This document shows, piece by piece, positions 24,009-32,249 of a DNA stretch of 64,000 nucleotides. The notes under the pieces are model-generated. The model made no database searches. It was not told the DNA's origin and saw nothing but the letters and a program-made list of their open reading frames with translations. Source of the DNA: Ga0077555 sp964500805 (lineage in GTDB: Bacteria > Pseudomonadota > Alphaproteobacteria > Rhizobiales > Hyphomicrobiaceae); contig CAZCQH010000027.1 in the NCBI GenBank assembly GCA_964500805.1, positions 7,419 through 71,418 of the forward strand. Direction: 5' to 3'. A program made the position numbers and the translations under genes. Numbering within the stretch: the first letter of the stretch is position 1; the number at the start of each line of letters is the position of its first letter.

Positions 24009-26033
24009 ATGCGCGTGGGTGTTGAAGTCGGGGGCACGTTCACCGATCTGGTGGCGATCGGTCCCAAGGGCATAACGGTGACGAAGGTGCCGAGCGTGCC
24101 GCGCAGTCCGGATGAAGGCGCCTGGAATGCGCTCGTGGCCTCCGGCATCCCGCTCGCCGCGATCGAGGATCTGGCACACGGCTCGACGGTCGCGACCAAT
24201 GCCGTGCTCGAGCGAAAAGGCTATCCAACGGCGTTCGTCACCACGCGCGGGTTTCGCGACATCCTGGCGCTGCAGCGGCACGGCCGCAGCTCCATCTACG
24301 ATCTCGAATATCAGAAGCCGAAACCGCCGGTGGAGCGCGCCGACAGCTTCGAGGTGACGGAGCGCATTCTCGCCGACGGCGGCGTGGAAAGCGCGCTCGA
24401 CTTGGCCGCGGTGGAGCGCGAGCTGCTCCCGGCCCTCGAGCGCGGCGGCTATCAGGCGGTCGCGATCTGCCTGCTCAACGCCTATGTGAATCCGTCGCAC
24501 GAGACGGCACTGCGCGATCTGATCCAGCAGCGGCTGCCGGACATCCACATCACGCTCTCGTCGGACGTGACGCGCGAGTTTCGCGAGTTCGAACGGGCCT
24601 CGACCGCGACGCTTTCGGCCTACGTGCAGCCGGTGGTTGACCGCTACATCGCGCGATTTGCCGGCAAGCTCGGCGGCAATGGTTTCAAAGGCCGCTTCTC
24701 GGTGATGCAGTCGAACGGCGGGCGCCTGCCGGCCGACGCCATGAAGGCCAACGCCGTCAATGCGCTGCTCTCGGGCCCCGCCGCCGGTGTGATGGGCGCG
24801 GCGCGGCAGGCGGCGCGGTCCGGCTACAAGAACCTGATCACGCTCGACATCGGCGGCACGTCGACCGACGTGTGCGTGGTCGTCGACGGCGAGCCGCAGC
24901 TGACGCACGAGTTTTCCATTGATGGCCTGCCGATCCGCGTGCCGGTGCTGGACATCAACACGATTGGAGCCGGCGGCGGCTCGATCATCTGGATCGACGA
25001 CGGCGGTATGCTGCGTGTCGGGCCCCGCTCGGCGGGCGCCGATCCGGGGCCGGCCTGCTACGGCCGCGGCGGCACGGTGCCGACGCTGACCGATGCGCAT
25101 GTGATCCGCCAGACGGTGCGGCCCGAGGCGTTCCTCGGCGGGCGCATGTCCATCGATGCGGAGGCGTCGGCACGCGCGCTGCAGCCGATCGCGAAGCACT
25201 TGAAGATGTCGCTGGAGGAAGCAGCCGATGCCGCGGTGCAGCTCGCCAACGCCAATATCGTGCGCGCGATCCAGCTGATCTCCACCGAGCGCGGGCATGA
25301 TCCCCGCGACTATGTTCTGGTGCCCTTCGGTGGCGCGGGCCCGTTGCATGCGGCGCACATCGCGCGGGAGCTCGCCATCGACACGGTGGTGGTGCCGCCA
25401 AGCGCGGGCGTGATCTCGGCCTATGGCCTCATCGCCAGCGATTTCGTGCAGTTCGACAGCCTGACGCGCCGCGCGCCCGTCGACAAACAGGCACCGCAGT
25501 TCCTGCGCGACGTTTTTGCCGAGATGAAGCAGCGCGCACTGGCAAAGGCCGAAAGCGCCGGTCTCAAGGGCCGCCTCGATCTCGCGTTTACCGCCGACAT
25601 GCGCTTCATCGGCCAGGCCTTCGAGGTGCCGGTTGCGTTCGCCGAGAAGGAGCTCGCCAAGCTCACCGCGGACAAGATCCGCCAGCGCTTCGGCGAGGCC
25701 CACCACCGCGTCTACTTTTTCGGCGGCGACTCGGTGAAACCGGTGGAGTTCGTGTCGTTCCGCCTCAAGCTCACCGCGCGCCTCTCCAAGCTGCCGCTGC
25801 TGGCGGAGAGCGACGGCAATCTGGTGAAGGAGTCCTCGATCCGCATGTTCGAGAGCCGCGGCTGGGTGAAAGGTCGCCTCAAGAGCCGCGCGGCGATGTC
25901 GCGGTCGGAGAAGGTCCCCGGGCCTGCGTTGCTGGAGGACCCGACCTCGACGCTGCTGGTTCCCAAGGGCTGGACCGCCGCCCGCGATGCCGCCGACAAC
26001 ACGATCCTGACCTGGGGCAAAGGCAAGGCATAG
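24009..26033 (+). CDS. hydantoinase/oxoprolinase family protein, HyuA-like
   Basis: ATP-dependent amidohydrolase or carboxylase subunit of the N-methylhydantoinase A/5-oxoprolinase/acetophenone carboxylase family, 674 residues. The N-terminal phosphate loop reads VEVGGTFTD. The second actin-fold loop is LDIGGTSTD, followed by the typical INTIGAGGGSIIWID and GPRSAGADPGPACYG blocks. The family normally works with a HyuB subunit, but no hyuB adjoins it; the only one in the window lies at 59404-61026 with its own hyuA. The product therefore needs a distant partner or acts alone. Substrate unknown. Confidence 0.92.
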   Translation: MRVGVEVGGTFTDLVAIGPKGITVTKVPSVPRSPDEGAWNALVASGIPLAAIEDLAHGSTVATNAVLERKGYPTAFVTTRGFRDILALQRHGRSSIYDLEYQKPKPPVERADSFEVTERILADGGVESALDLAAVERELLPALERGGYQAVAICLLNAYVNPSHETALRDLIQQRLPDIHITLSSDVTREFREFERASTATLSAYVQPVVDRYIARFAGKLGGNGFKGRFSVMQSNGGRLPADAMKANAVNALLSGPAAGVMGAARQAARSGYKNLITLDIGGTSTDVCVVVDGEPQLTHEFSIDGLPIRVPVLDINTIGAGGGSIIWIDDGGMLRVGPRSAGADPGPACYGRGGTVPTLTDAHVIRQTVRPEAFLGGRMSIDAEASARALQPIAKHLKMSLEEAADAAVQLANANIVRAIQLISTERGHDPRDYVLVPFGGAGPLHAAHIARELAIDTVVVPPSAGVISAYGLIASDFVQFDSLTRRAPVDKQAPQFLRDVFAEMKQRALAKAESAGLKGRLDLAFTADMRFIGQAFEVPVAFAEKELAKLTADKIRQRFGEAHHRVYFFGGDSVKPVEFVSFRLKLTARLSKLPLLAESDGNLVKESSIRMFESRGWVKGRLKSRAAMSRSEKVPGPALLEDPTSTLLVPKGWTAARDAADNTILTWGKGKA

Positions 26034-26048
26034 CCGCGTCATTGCGGG

Positions 26049-26078
26049 CTTTTCAGGTGAAGCGTTTCACGTGAAGCG
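26049..26078. promoter_or_regulatory. two adjacent parS-like sites, one strong and one degenerate
   Basis: The 14-base unit TTTCAGGTGAAGCG is followed directly by TTTCACGTGAAGCG. The second forms CGTTTCACGTGAAGCG (26063-26078), matching the ParB site TGTTTCACGTGAAACA at 13 of 16 positions with an intact GTTTCACGTGAA core. The first (26049-26064) matches at 11 of 16. Confidence 0.55.
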
Positions 26079-26174
26079 TTCTGACGTGTCCCCGCAGTGT
26101 ATCACGCGAACGCGACCGACCCCCGTCGGCGCGACGCCCGCATTGAGCCTCCATTTCGTCCGCGCACCAGCCAA

Positions 26175-26190
26175 TGTTTCACGTGAAGCA
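26175..26190. promoter_or_regulatory. parS-like site, 15 of 16 match
   Basis: TGTTTCACGTGAAGCA differs from the conserved ParB binding site TGTTTCACGTGAAACA at one base. It lies 112 bp from the related pair at 26063 and beside an AT-rich patch. Such sites normally cluster near the chromosome origin; no parAB genes are in the window. Confidence 0.65.
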
Positions 26191-26891
26191 ATGATAAAAT
26201 TGTATCTAATTTTTCTGCAGAATTTGGTCCCATTCAGCGGCCCGCCGACCCGAGATTCGAACTTGGGCCGCTTCCCCGACCGTCGCCCGCCAGGCGATTT
26301 CGATTTGTCATGGGCTAGAATCGACGCCAGCGCGTTTTCGAGCTCGGCCGGGAGGGGGGTAGCCACTCGAAAACACCCCATCCCAGCCTCACGTACGTGC
26401 AGCGGCGACCCCAAATTCGGGCGTTTTTTCGCTAGGTCGGATTTCCCAAATTCTGCGCCTCCCCGTGCTCATACAACTACCCGCAGCCCAGCTCGAATCT
26501 GGTGCACCTGCAACACCGCCAACATGTCCACCTGGCGCCGCCCGCCGCGCCAATCACGCCTATCCGACGCGATGGGGCCAGGAGGGTGCATGCCGAGCCC
26601 GGTCACTGAAGCCTTGAAGAACGGCAGCTCACTGGTACCATAGCTGACGGTCGAGCTGATGCTTAGTCTTGGGCCCGTCCCAGCTTGCAGTCGGATGAGG
26701 CCGGGTAGGCCGAGTTCTCGGAGTTGGGCACAGGCCGTCTCGCGTCTGATCAGCTAAATCAGGCATTGTACGTGTCGAGGCAATGGGGTGGCTCCGTCAT
26801 GACCACTGCGGGGCTTTGGCTGCATGTAGCAACCGTCGCTGCAATGGCCGCATTTCTCTGATGGCTATGGGGCTACGCTAGTGCAAGATAC

Positions 26892-27542
26892 ATGCGTGCT
26901 GCCGCCTTGATGTCGGTCGGCGTGGTCGCTTGGCTCGCAGTTACCGCTGTTCTCTCGCTCAGTGGCTTAGCGCAGCGTGTCGACATTCTGCCCCCTGGCG
27001 CCGCCGCCGTTCTCGTGCCGGCCATGCTCGCGGTAGCCGTCGTGCTTGGCCTTCTTGGCCGGGCTGACTATCGCTCTGTCCTCCATGGAATGCCCCTACC
27101 GGCCCTCCACTTCGCGCAGGTTTTCCGAGCGCCCGTTGAAGTTGTTCTTGCGATGCTGGTTGATGCAGGTCGGTTGCCTGCGTTGCTGAGCTGGCATGGA
27201 ACAAACTTCGACATACTGACTGGCCTAACTGCACCATTGGCAGCATGGGCCGCCGTGCGCAAAATGTGGGCCTCTCTGTTGGTTTGGAACCTGCTTGGCC
27301 TTTGGCTTGTGCTGAACGTCTTGATCACGGGGATTCTCGCCAGTCCCCCGCCGCTTCAGATCATCAGGGTCGAGCCATCGAGCGTCTTCATGATGTCATT
27401 TCCGTTAGTTTGGCTACCCGGATTTCTGGTTCCTATCGCGATTCTTTTGCACGGCCTTGCGCTCTTGAGGATCTTGCGACGCGGGTATGCTGATGAGAAC
27501 AAATTGACCGCTGACGTCGGAGCCTCAGGAGGTATCCAATGA
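26892..27542 (+). CDS. conserved hypothetical membrane protein
   Basis: A 216-residue protein with about six membrane helices. A central conserved-looking stretch reads FRAPVEVVLAMLVDAG, then HGTNFDILTGLTAPLAAW. No family name can be given with confidence. Its stop overlaps the start of the GST gene by four bases (ATGA), so the two are translationally coupled. Base composition and rarer codons differ from the GC-rich core genes, as in the neighbouring GST and GNAT genes, which suggests an acquired segment. Confidence 0.75.
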   Translation: MRAAALMSVGVVAWLAVTAVLSLSGLAQRVDILPPGAAAVLVPAMLAVAVVLGLLGRADYRSVLHGMPLPALHFAQVFRAPVEVVLAMLVDAGRLPALLSWHGTNFDILTGLTAPLAAWAAVRKMWASLLVWNLLGLWLVLNVLITGILASPPPLQIIRVEPSSVFMMSFPLVWLPGFLVPIAILLHGLALLRILRRGYADENKLTADVGASGGIQ

Positions 27543-28171
27543 AGCTGTTCTATGCAACCGGATCATCGTCACTCTTTCCGCATATCGTGCTCCACGAGGC
27601 GGGCCTGTCATTCGAGCTGATCAAGATCGACGAGCATACGAAGGAGATCGCCGGAGGCGGCAACTACCGAAGCATCAATCCACTTGGCACTGTCCCGGCA
27701 CTCGTGCTGGAAGATCGTACGTTGATTACGGAGGGAGCGGTGATCGCTCAGTATATCGCTGATCTCGTACCTGAAAAAGGGCTTGCTCCACCCTACGGAA
27801 CGATGGGTCGGATTCGCCTTCAATCATGGCTCAACTTTATTTCAAGCGACATGCACAAGGGCGGTTTCTCGCCTCTCTTCTACAAGGGCATACCGGAGGA
27901 TGGTCGAGACATTTTCCGAACGCGGCTGAAAGCGCGATTCAATCACATTGATCAGCATTTAGAGGCAAACGCCTACTTGTTGGGCGACGCTTGTTCGATT
28001 GCCGATGCCCACCTGTTCGTAGTTTCGAGCTGGGCGAGTTGGACAAAATTCGATCTTTCGCCCTATCGCTCGGTCCGTACCTTTAGAGAACGTGTAGGCT
28101 CTCGCAAGGCGGTGGTTGCGGCGCTCGCGGCTGAGGGGTTGGTACCTTGGCCGACAACGCAGCCCCATTGA
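27539..28171 (+). CDS. glutathione S-transferase family protein
   Basis: A 210-residue cytoplasmic GST. The N-terminal thioredoxin-like domain starts MKLFYATGSSSLFPHIVLHE and includes NPLGTVPALVLED and the TEGAVIAQYI segment that binds the glutathione gamma-glutamyl group. The C-terminal helical domain contains LLGDACSIADAHLFV. The ATG is preceded by AGGAGGT and overlaps the upstream membrane-protein stop by four bases. The catalytic Ser/Cys near residue 10 fits the beta-class GstA layout. The substrate is unknown. Confidence 0.9.
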   Translation: MKLFYATGSSSLFPHIVLHEAGLSFELIKIDEHTKEIAGGGNYRSINPLGTVPALVLEDRTLITEGAVIAQYIADLVPEKGLAPPYGTMGRIRLQSWLNFISSDMHKGGFSPLFYKGIPEDGRDIFRTRLKARFNHIDQHLEANAYLLGDACSIADAHLFVVSSWASWTKFDLSPYRSVRTFRERVGSRKAVVAALAAEGLVPWPTTQPH

Positions 28172-28187
28172 AGTTGCGGACGCTGCC

Positions 28188-28682
28188 TCATGGGACAAGC
28201 CTCTTGATGTACACGGCGAATGGCGCGCCATAAACTGTAGGCGCATCGTGGTACCATTCGAAGCCCATCCGCAGATACATGGGCAGAGCCACTTTCATGA
28301 TCGGACTTGTGTGAAGCGCAATGAGCGGCGACTTGTCCCGAACGGCTCTATTGATGCATTCCTGCGTCAATGCGCGACCGACACCGGCGCCTCTGCTGTC
28401 GGGATCGACGATCAGGGATCGGATGACGGCCCATGCCTTTTCAAAATATCGTGGCTTCGGCCGGTGCATCGGGATGTACGCGACCGCCCCAATGATGCTG
28501 CCTAAGCCTTCTGCGACCACAATCTCGGCGGCGTTTGAGAGATCGGACATCTTTGCGTATGTCGCAGCCATCGCGGGCCAATCAGAGTAACTGTTGCTGT
28601 ACTCCTGAAAAGCCCTGACCGCGAGACGATTGATCTCGTTTGCATCTGCCTCGCGGAACTCTCTGAGAGCCGCTGACGACAT
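28188..28682 (-). CDS. GNAT family N-acetyltransferase
   Basis: A 164-residue acetyltransferase. The ATG of MSSAALREFREAD has GGAAGGACG upstream, and the longer frame is not protein-like. The acetyl-CoA loop appears as SLIVDPDSRGAGVGRAL, followed by ALHTSPIMKVALPMYLRMGF, which is motif B of the fold. It converges with the GST gene at 16 bp. Target unknown. Confidence 0.88.
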   Translation of the reverse strand: MSSAALREFREADANEINRLAVRAFQEYSNSYSDWPAMAATYAKMSDLSNAAEIVVAEGLGSIIGAVAYIPMHRPKPRYFEKAWAVIRSLIVDPDSRGAGVGRALTQECINRAVRDKSPLIALHTSPIMKVALPMYLRMGFEWYHDAPTVYGAPFAVYIKRLVP

Positions 28683-28921
28683 CGTTCGTCCTTCCTCAAG
28701 GGTGATCTTCTCCACCATCGCATCAAAGGAGGCTTGATGGTATCTGTGCCTATCGCCTCCCTTCGGCCTTCTGTCGCGATGAGCGTAATCCGACGTAGCT
28801 CGAGCGCACAAGCTCCGCCCACTTCTTGTTCCGGAACGGGTCAATCGCGAAGCAGTGCTCGGCGCGCCGTATGAGCAACGGAGTGCTCAGCTGGCCCCCC
28901 ATCATCCTTGCCCGCCCCGCC

Positions 28922-29890
28922 TCAACTCCGCTTCGGATCACCCTTCGCCGGTGGGTCGCGCTCCAGCGCTTCCTTGATGCGCTGCTTGTCGACCTTCAAC
29001 TCGAGACCGACGCGCTCCAGCTGCAGCAGCATGGGCGAGCGGCTGTCGCGGTTCTCCCAGCCGCGGTTCAGCGCCTCCGTCATTTCGGCGTAGGCCATAT
29101 TGGCAACCCGCATCGGCACGCCCAGCTCGCGGCCAAGCTCCGTCGCCAAACGCATGTCCTTGTGCGCAAGCTTCAGCGCAAACTGCGGCGGCTCGTAGGT
29201 GCCGGGCAGGAACTGGTCGACGAGGCCGTCGAAGGTGCGGCCGCGTCCGCGCGCGCCGCCGCGCACGGCTTCCCAGAGCGCCAGCGGCTCGACACCGCCC
29301 TTGATGCCCATGGAGAACACCTCCGCCAGCGCCGTGTTGATGCAGTAGCCGGCGCAGTTGTGGACGAGCTTCGCCACCGAGCCGGCGCCGATGGGGCCGA
29401 CATAGCGTGCCTGGTCGCCGATTGCATCGAGCAGCGCCTTGTGCTCGTCGAACTGCGCTTTGCTGCCGCCGATCCAAAGCGCGAGCTTGCCGGAGCGCGC
29501 GCCATTGGGGCCGCCCGACACGGGCGCGTCCAGCATATGGAGGCCCTTCGCCGCGAAGGCGTCGTGGATCTTGCGCACCATGGTCGGCGAATTGGTCGCG
29601 AGATCGAAGAACGTCGCGCCCTTCTTCATGCCGTGGATGAGGCCGTCCTTGCCTGTTGCGACCGCCTCCACCTCCGGCGGTCCTGGCAGTGAGGCGAAGA
29701 TCACGTCGCACTGCTCGGCGAGCGCCTTCGGGCTATCGGCCCACTCTGCTCCATTGGCGATGTGCGGCTCAGCAGACTTCCGGTTCACGTCGTGAACGAC
29801 GAGGCCGTGGTTCGACGCTTTCAGATACTTCTGCAGGTTTGCGGCCATGCTGGCACCCATGGTGCCGAGGCCGATGAAACCGACTTTCAT
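28922..29890 (-). CDS. NAD(P)-dependent beta-hydroxyacid dehydrogenase (HIBADH family)
   Basis: A 322-residue paralogue of the 8.7-kb dehydrogenase. It starts MKVGFIGLGTMGASMA with AGGAGA upstream. The substrate-binding block DAPVSGGPNGARSG and the lysine in SVAKLVHNCAGY are intact. The C-terminal tail (DPPAKGDPKRS) is polar. Its upstream region is the palindromic repeat element at 29909, the same repeat family that stands in front of the other dehydrogenase. Next on the strand side is a CMD-family gene, so a small catabolic unit is possible. The substrate is unresolved. Confidence 0.92.
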   Translation of the reverse strand: MKVGFIGLGTMGASMAANLQKYLKASNHGLVVHDVNRKSAEPHIANGAEWADSPKALAEQCDVIFASLPGPPEVEAVATGKDGLIHGMKKGATFFDLATNSPTMVRKIHDAFAAKGLHMLDAPVSGGPNGARSGKLALWIGGSKAQFDEHKALLDAIGDQARYVGPIGAGSVAKLVHNCAGYCINTALAEVFSMGIKGGVEPLALWEAVRGGARGRGRTFDGLVDQFLPGTYEPPQFALKLAHKDMRLATELGRELGVPMRVANMAYAEMTEALNRGWENRDSRSPMLLQLERVGLELKVDKQRIKEALERDPPAKGDPKRS

Positions 29891-29908
29891 GTGGTGTCTC
29901 CTGAATCG

Positions 29909-30068
29909 TAGGTCGGAGTGAGCGGGCCACCGGATCGCGCGATTGAGCACAACAGCCATTCCCGCGAAGTCCGACAGCGTCATGCAACTAGCATCGCAGG
30001 TGTCGGACTTCGCCGGACGAAGCGCGATCTCGAACAGCGCCATCTGGTGGCTGGCTCACTCCGACCTA
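29909..30068. repeat. 160-bp palindromic element related to the 125-bp repeats
   Basis: Outer arms of 23 bp (29909-29931 and 30046-30068) pair at 21 of 23 positions, beginning TAGGTCGGAGTGAGC on the left. Inner arms GCGAAGTCCGACA (29964-29976) and its exact complement (30001-30013) form a 13-bp stem. The left part is shared with the tandem units at 8260-8634 (GTAGGTCGGAGTGAGCGGGC and CCCGCGAAGTCCGACAGC). It sits between the dehydrogenase start and the CMD gene stop and could act as a transcript stem-loop. Confidence 0.9.
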
Positions 30069-30078
30069 TGACAATGCC

Positions 30079-30411
30079 TTACTTCTTCTCATTCGCCTCG
30101 AAGGTGTCCTTGATCACCAGCGCCGCCGACATGGCGACGGGCCAGCCGCCGTAGAATGCGAGATGCGTGACGAGCTCCTGCAGCTCTTCCTTGGTGACGC
30201 CGTTGTCGAGCGCGCGCTGCGAGTGCCCCTTGAGCTGCTCGGTGCGATTGAGCGCGACCAGCGCCGCGCACGTGATGAGGCTGCGGTCGCGCTTGGAGAG
30301 GCCGGGGCGCTCCCACACGTCGCCGAACAGCACCTTCTCGGTGAGGTCGATCAGTTTCGGTACGGTGTTGCGGACCTTGTCACGAGCTGCTGGTGCGGCT
30401 GGCTTGGCCAT
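30079..30411 (-). CDS. carboxymuconolactone decarboxylase family protein
   Basis: A 110-residue, all-helical CMD/AhpD-fold protein. The ATG has GGAGGA upstream. The segment WERPGLSKRDRSLITCAAL and the C-terminal HLAFYGGWPVAMSAA match PcaC-like 4-carboxymuconolactone decarboxylases. The CxxC of AhpD peroxidases is absent; only one Cys is in the core. In this setting it may serve aromatic or hydroxyacid catabolism with the neighbouring dehydrogenase. It ends 10 bp from the palindromic element. Confidence 0.88.
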   Translation of the reverse strand: MAKPAAPAARDKVRNTVPKLIDLTEKVLFGDVWERPGLSKRDRSLITCAALVALNRTEQLKGHSQRALDNGVTKEELQELVTHLAFYGGWPVAMSAALVIKDTFEANEKK

Positions 30412-30654
30412 GGGTCGTGTCCTCCGGTTCTGGTTGATTGCTGAAGCTGGCAACTCGAGCAATGCTAGTCGCCGCCCTTGCAGCTGACCAGCCACCGTTC
30501 CGGCATGGAGAAGGCTCGGACCGGGAATGGCTCAGAAGTTCGATCCCGTGACCCTCATTGGTCTCGTCAGGTCTGGTATCGCGAACTTCAGCTTGGCAGA
30601 TGCGATCTCCCGGCTCTAAGCTTCGATCGACACTCGGGACGTTGGGGCTAAAGC

Positions 30655-32082
30655 ATGCTGGATCTGATCATTCGCGGCGGTGACGTTGTCACGCCGCAAG
30701 GCGTCATCAAAGCGGACGTCGGCGTCAAGGGCGAAACGATCGCGGCCGTTTCGGCACCGGGTGCACTCGGCGCCGGACTCGCAAAGCGCGAGATCGACGC
30801 CTCACAGAAGATCGTCATGCCCGGCGGCATCGATCCGCACGTGCACCTCTCCCACGGCTGGATGAAACCCGACGGCTCGTGGCTGACGACGGCCGGACCG
30901 GAGCAGGTCGGCAAGGCGGCACTCTATGGCGGCACGACCACCTTCATCGACTTCGCCTACTGGCGCGAGAAGCAGACGGCGCTCGAAGGCATCGAGAGCC
31001 GCGACAAGGACTTCGTGGGAAAAAGCCCATGCGATTGGGCGTACCACATCATGCTGCACACCGATCCGCCGCCGGAGTTCTCGGGCCAGCTCGCCGAGGC
31101 GATCCAGGCCGGCTATCCGACGCTGAAGATCTTCACCACCAACATCCTGCCGACGCGGCAGGGCCGCATGATCGACTTCGGCGACATCTGGGAGGCGTTC
31201 CAGGTGCTGGCGCGCTGCGGCGGCCTCGGTGTCATCCATGCCGAGGACAATGACATCGTCATGCACATGTACGCAAAGCTGATCCGCGAGGGGCGGACGA
31301 GCTTCCATCACCTCGCCGAGGCGCACAACCAGCTGTCCGAGGATCTCTCGTTCCGCCGCGTGCTGCGTTTGGCGGAAAGCGTGCCCGGCACCGCGCTCTA
31401 CATGATGCACGTATCGGCCGGCACCGGCGTGCAGGCAATCCGCGAGGCGCAGGCCAAGGGGCTGCCGATCTACGGCGAGACGCTGCACCAGTACATGCTG
31501 TTCTCCGAGGAGGACTACAAGCGTCCGAACGGCCAGATGTATCACACCTATCCGTCGCTCAAGTCGAAGGCGGATCAGGCGCAGCTCTGGGCCGGCACGC
31601 TCGATGGCGCGATCAACACCGTGGCGACCGACGAGCTCTGCTGCTCGCTGACGGACAAGACGCTCGGCGACCGGATCGACAACACGACGGGCGGCAATTC
31701 GGGCGTCGAGCCGCGGCTTGGCGTGATGTACACCGAGTGCGTCGTCCGGCGCGGCTACTCCCTGTCGAAGTACGTCGACCTCGTCTCGACCAACGCGGCG
31801 AAGATCATGGGGCTCTATCCGAGAAAGGGCGCCATCGCGGCGGGAAGCGACGCCGACATCACGATCATGGACCCGGCGCGCCGGGGCAAGGTCACGGCCG
31901 CCGACCTGCACGAGACCGACTACACACCGTGGGAAGGCCACGACATCTTTGCATGGCCGGTGATGACGATCCTGCGCGGCAAAGTGATGGTGGAGAACGG
32001 CGAGTACTTCGCAACGCCGAAGGACGGCAAATACCTCAAGCGCAAGATCCCGAGCGACATCCTGGGCGGCATGAGGCTTTGA
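30655..32082 (+). CDS. hydA: dihydropyrimidinase / D-hydantoinase family amidohydrolase
   Basis: Cyclic-amide hydrolase opening dihydropyrimidines or hydantoins, 475 residues. Metal-binding residues are visible: HVH at 62-64, the carbamylated Lys158 in PTLKIFTTN, His195 in VIHAED and His252 in MMHVS, with Asp326 as the last ligand. The segment around Asp326 reads TDELCC rather than the usual TDHC-like form, so substrate range may differ from classical D-hydantoinase. It is divergent from the CMD gene. HyuA- and HyuB-type genes elsewhere in the window hint at cyclic amide use. Confidence 0.88.
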   Translation: MLDLIIRGGDVVTPQGVIKADVGVKGETIAAVSAPGALGAGLAKREIDASQKIVMPGGIDPHVHLSHGWMKPDGSWLTTAGPEQVGKAALYGGTTTFIDFAYWREKQTALEGIESRDKDFVGKSPCDWAYHIMLHTDPPPEFSGQLAEAIQAGYPTLKIFTTNILPTRQGRMIDFGDIWEAFQVLARCGGLGVIHAEDNDIVMHMYAKLIREGRTSFHHLAEAHNQLSEDLSFRRVLRLAESVPGTALYMMHVSAGTGVQAIREAQAKGLPIYGETLHQYMLFSEEDYKRPNGQMYHTYPSLKSKADQAQLWAGTLDGAINTVATDELCCSLTDKTLGDRIDNTTGGNSGVEPRLGVMYTECVVRRGYSLSKYVDLVSTNAAKIMGLYPRKGAIAAGSDADITIMDPARRGKVTAADLHETDYTPWEGHDIFAWPVMTILRGKVMVENGEYFATPKDGKYLKRKIPSDILGGMRL

Positions 32083-32249
32083 GGTCTCGCGACGCGAGCT
32101 GCCTCCAGCGTAGCGCTTGGAACGAGCCGCTTGGTGCTCGCGTTGCATCCCATACGCGATGCGCACCCGGGCACAGGAGTGCATTTTGACCGCCGTCAAG
32201 GCGGGCCTGGCCTCGTTCCCGAAGGTGCGGCGCGAGGAGCTTGCCGCCT

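Larger units (their letters stand above)
26034..26891. other. 858-bp non-coding stretch with parS-like sites
   Basis: No convincing gene was found between hyuA and the next membrane protein. The left third carries three related GTTTCACGTGAA-like sites (annotated separately) and an AT-rich patch near 26190-26225. The rest is ordinary GC-rich sequence. A TTCGAA segment near 26255 resembles a tRNA T-arm on the minus strand, but no cloverleaf can be built around it. Confidence 0.6.

Noticed and set aside
23832..26042. 736-codon minus-strand open frame opposite hyuA
   Set aside because: It is a His/Arg-rich antisense frame created by high-GC codon bias; the plus-strand hyuA has clear family motifs over the same stretch.
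26049..26190. Region considered as a replication origin
   Set aside because: parS-like sites are present, but no DnaA boxes, dnaA, hemE, gidA or parAB were seen, so an origin cannot be claimed.
26225..26330. tRNA-like T-arm (GTTCGAATC) on the minus strand
   Set aside because: No acceptor, D or anticodon arm can be paired around it, so neither a tRNA nor a clear att site can be supported.
26071..26643. 190-codon plus-strand and 115-codon minus-strand frames in the long intergenic region
   Set aside because: Both have no family resemblance, mixed composition and no ribosome binding site, and they run across the parS-like sites.
28750..28905. Short minus-strand frame between the GNAT and HIBADH genes
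   Set aside because: It overlaps sequence resembling a degenerate dispersed repeat (ACGTCGGATTACGCT) and has no supporting motif.
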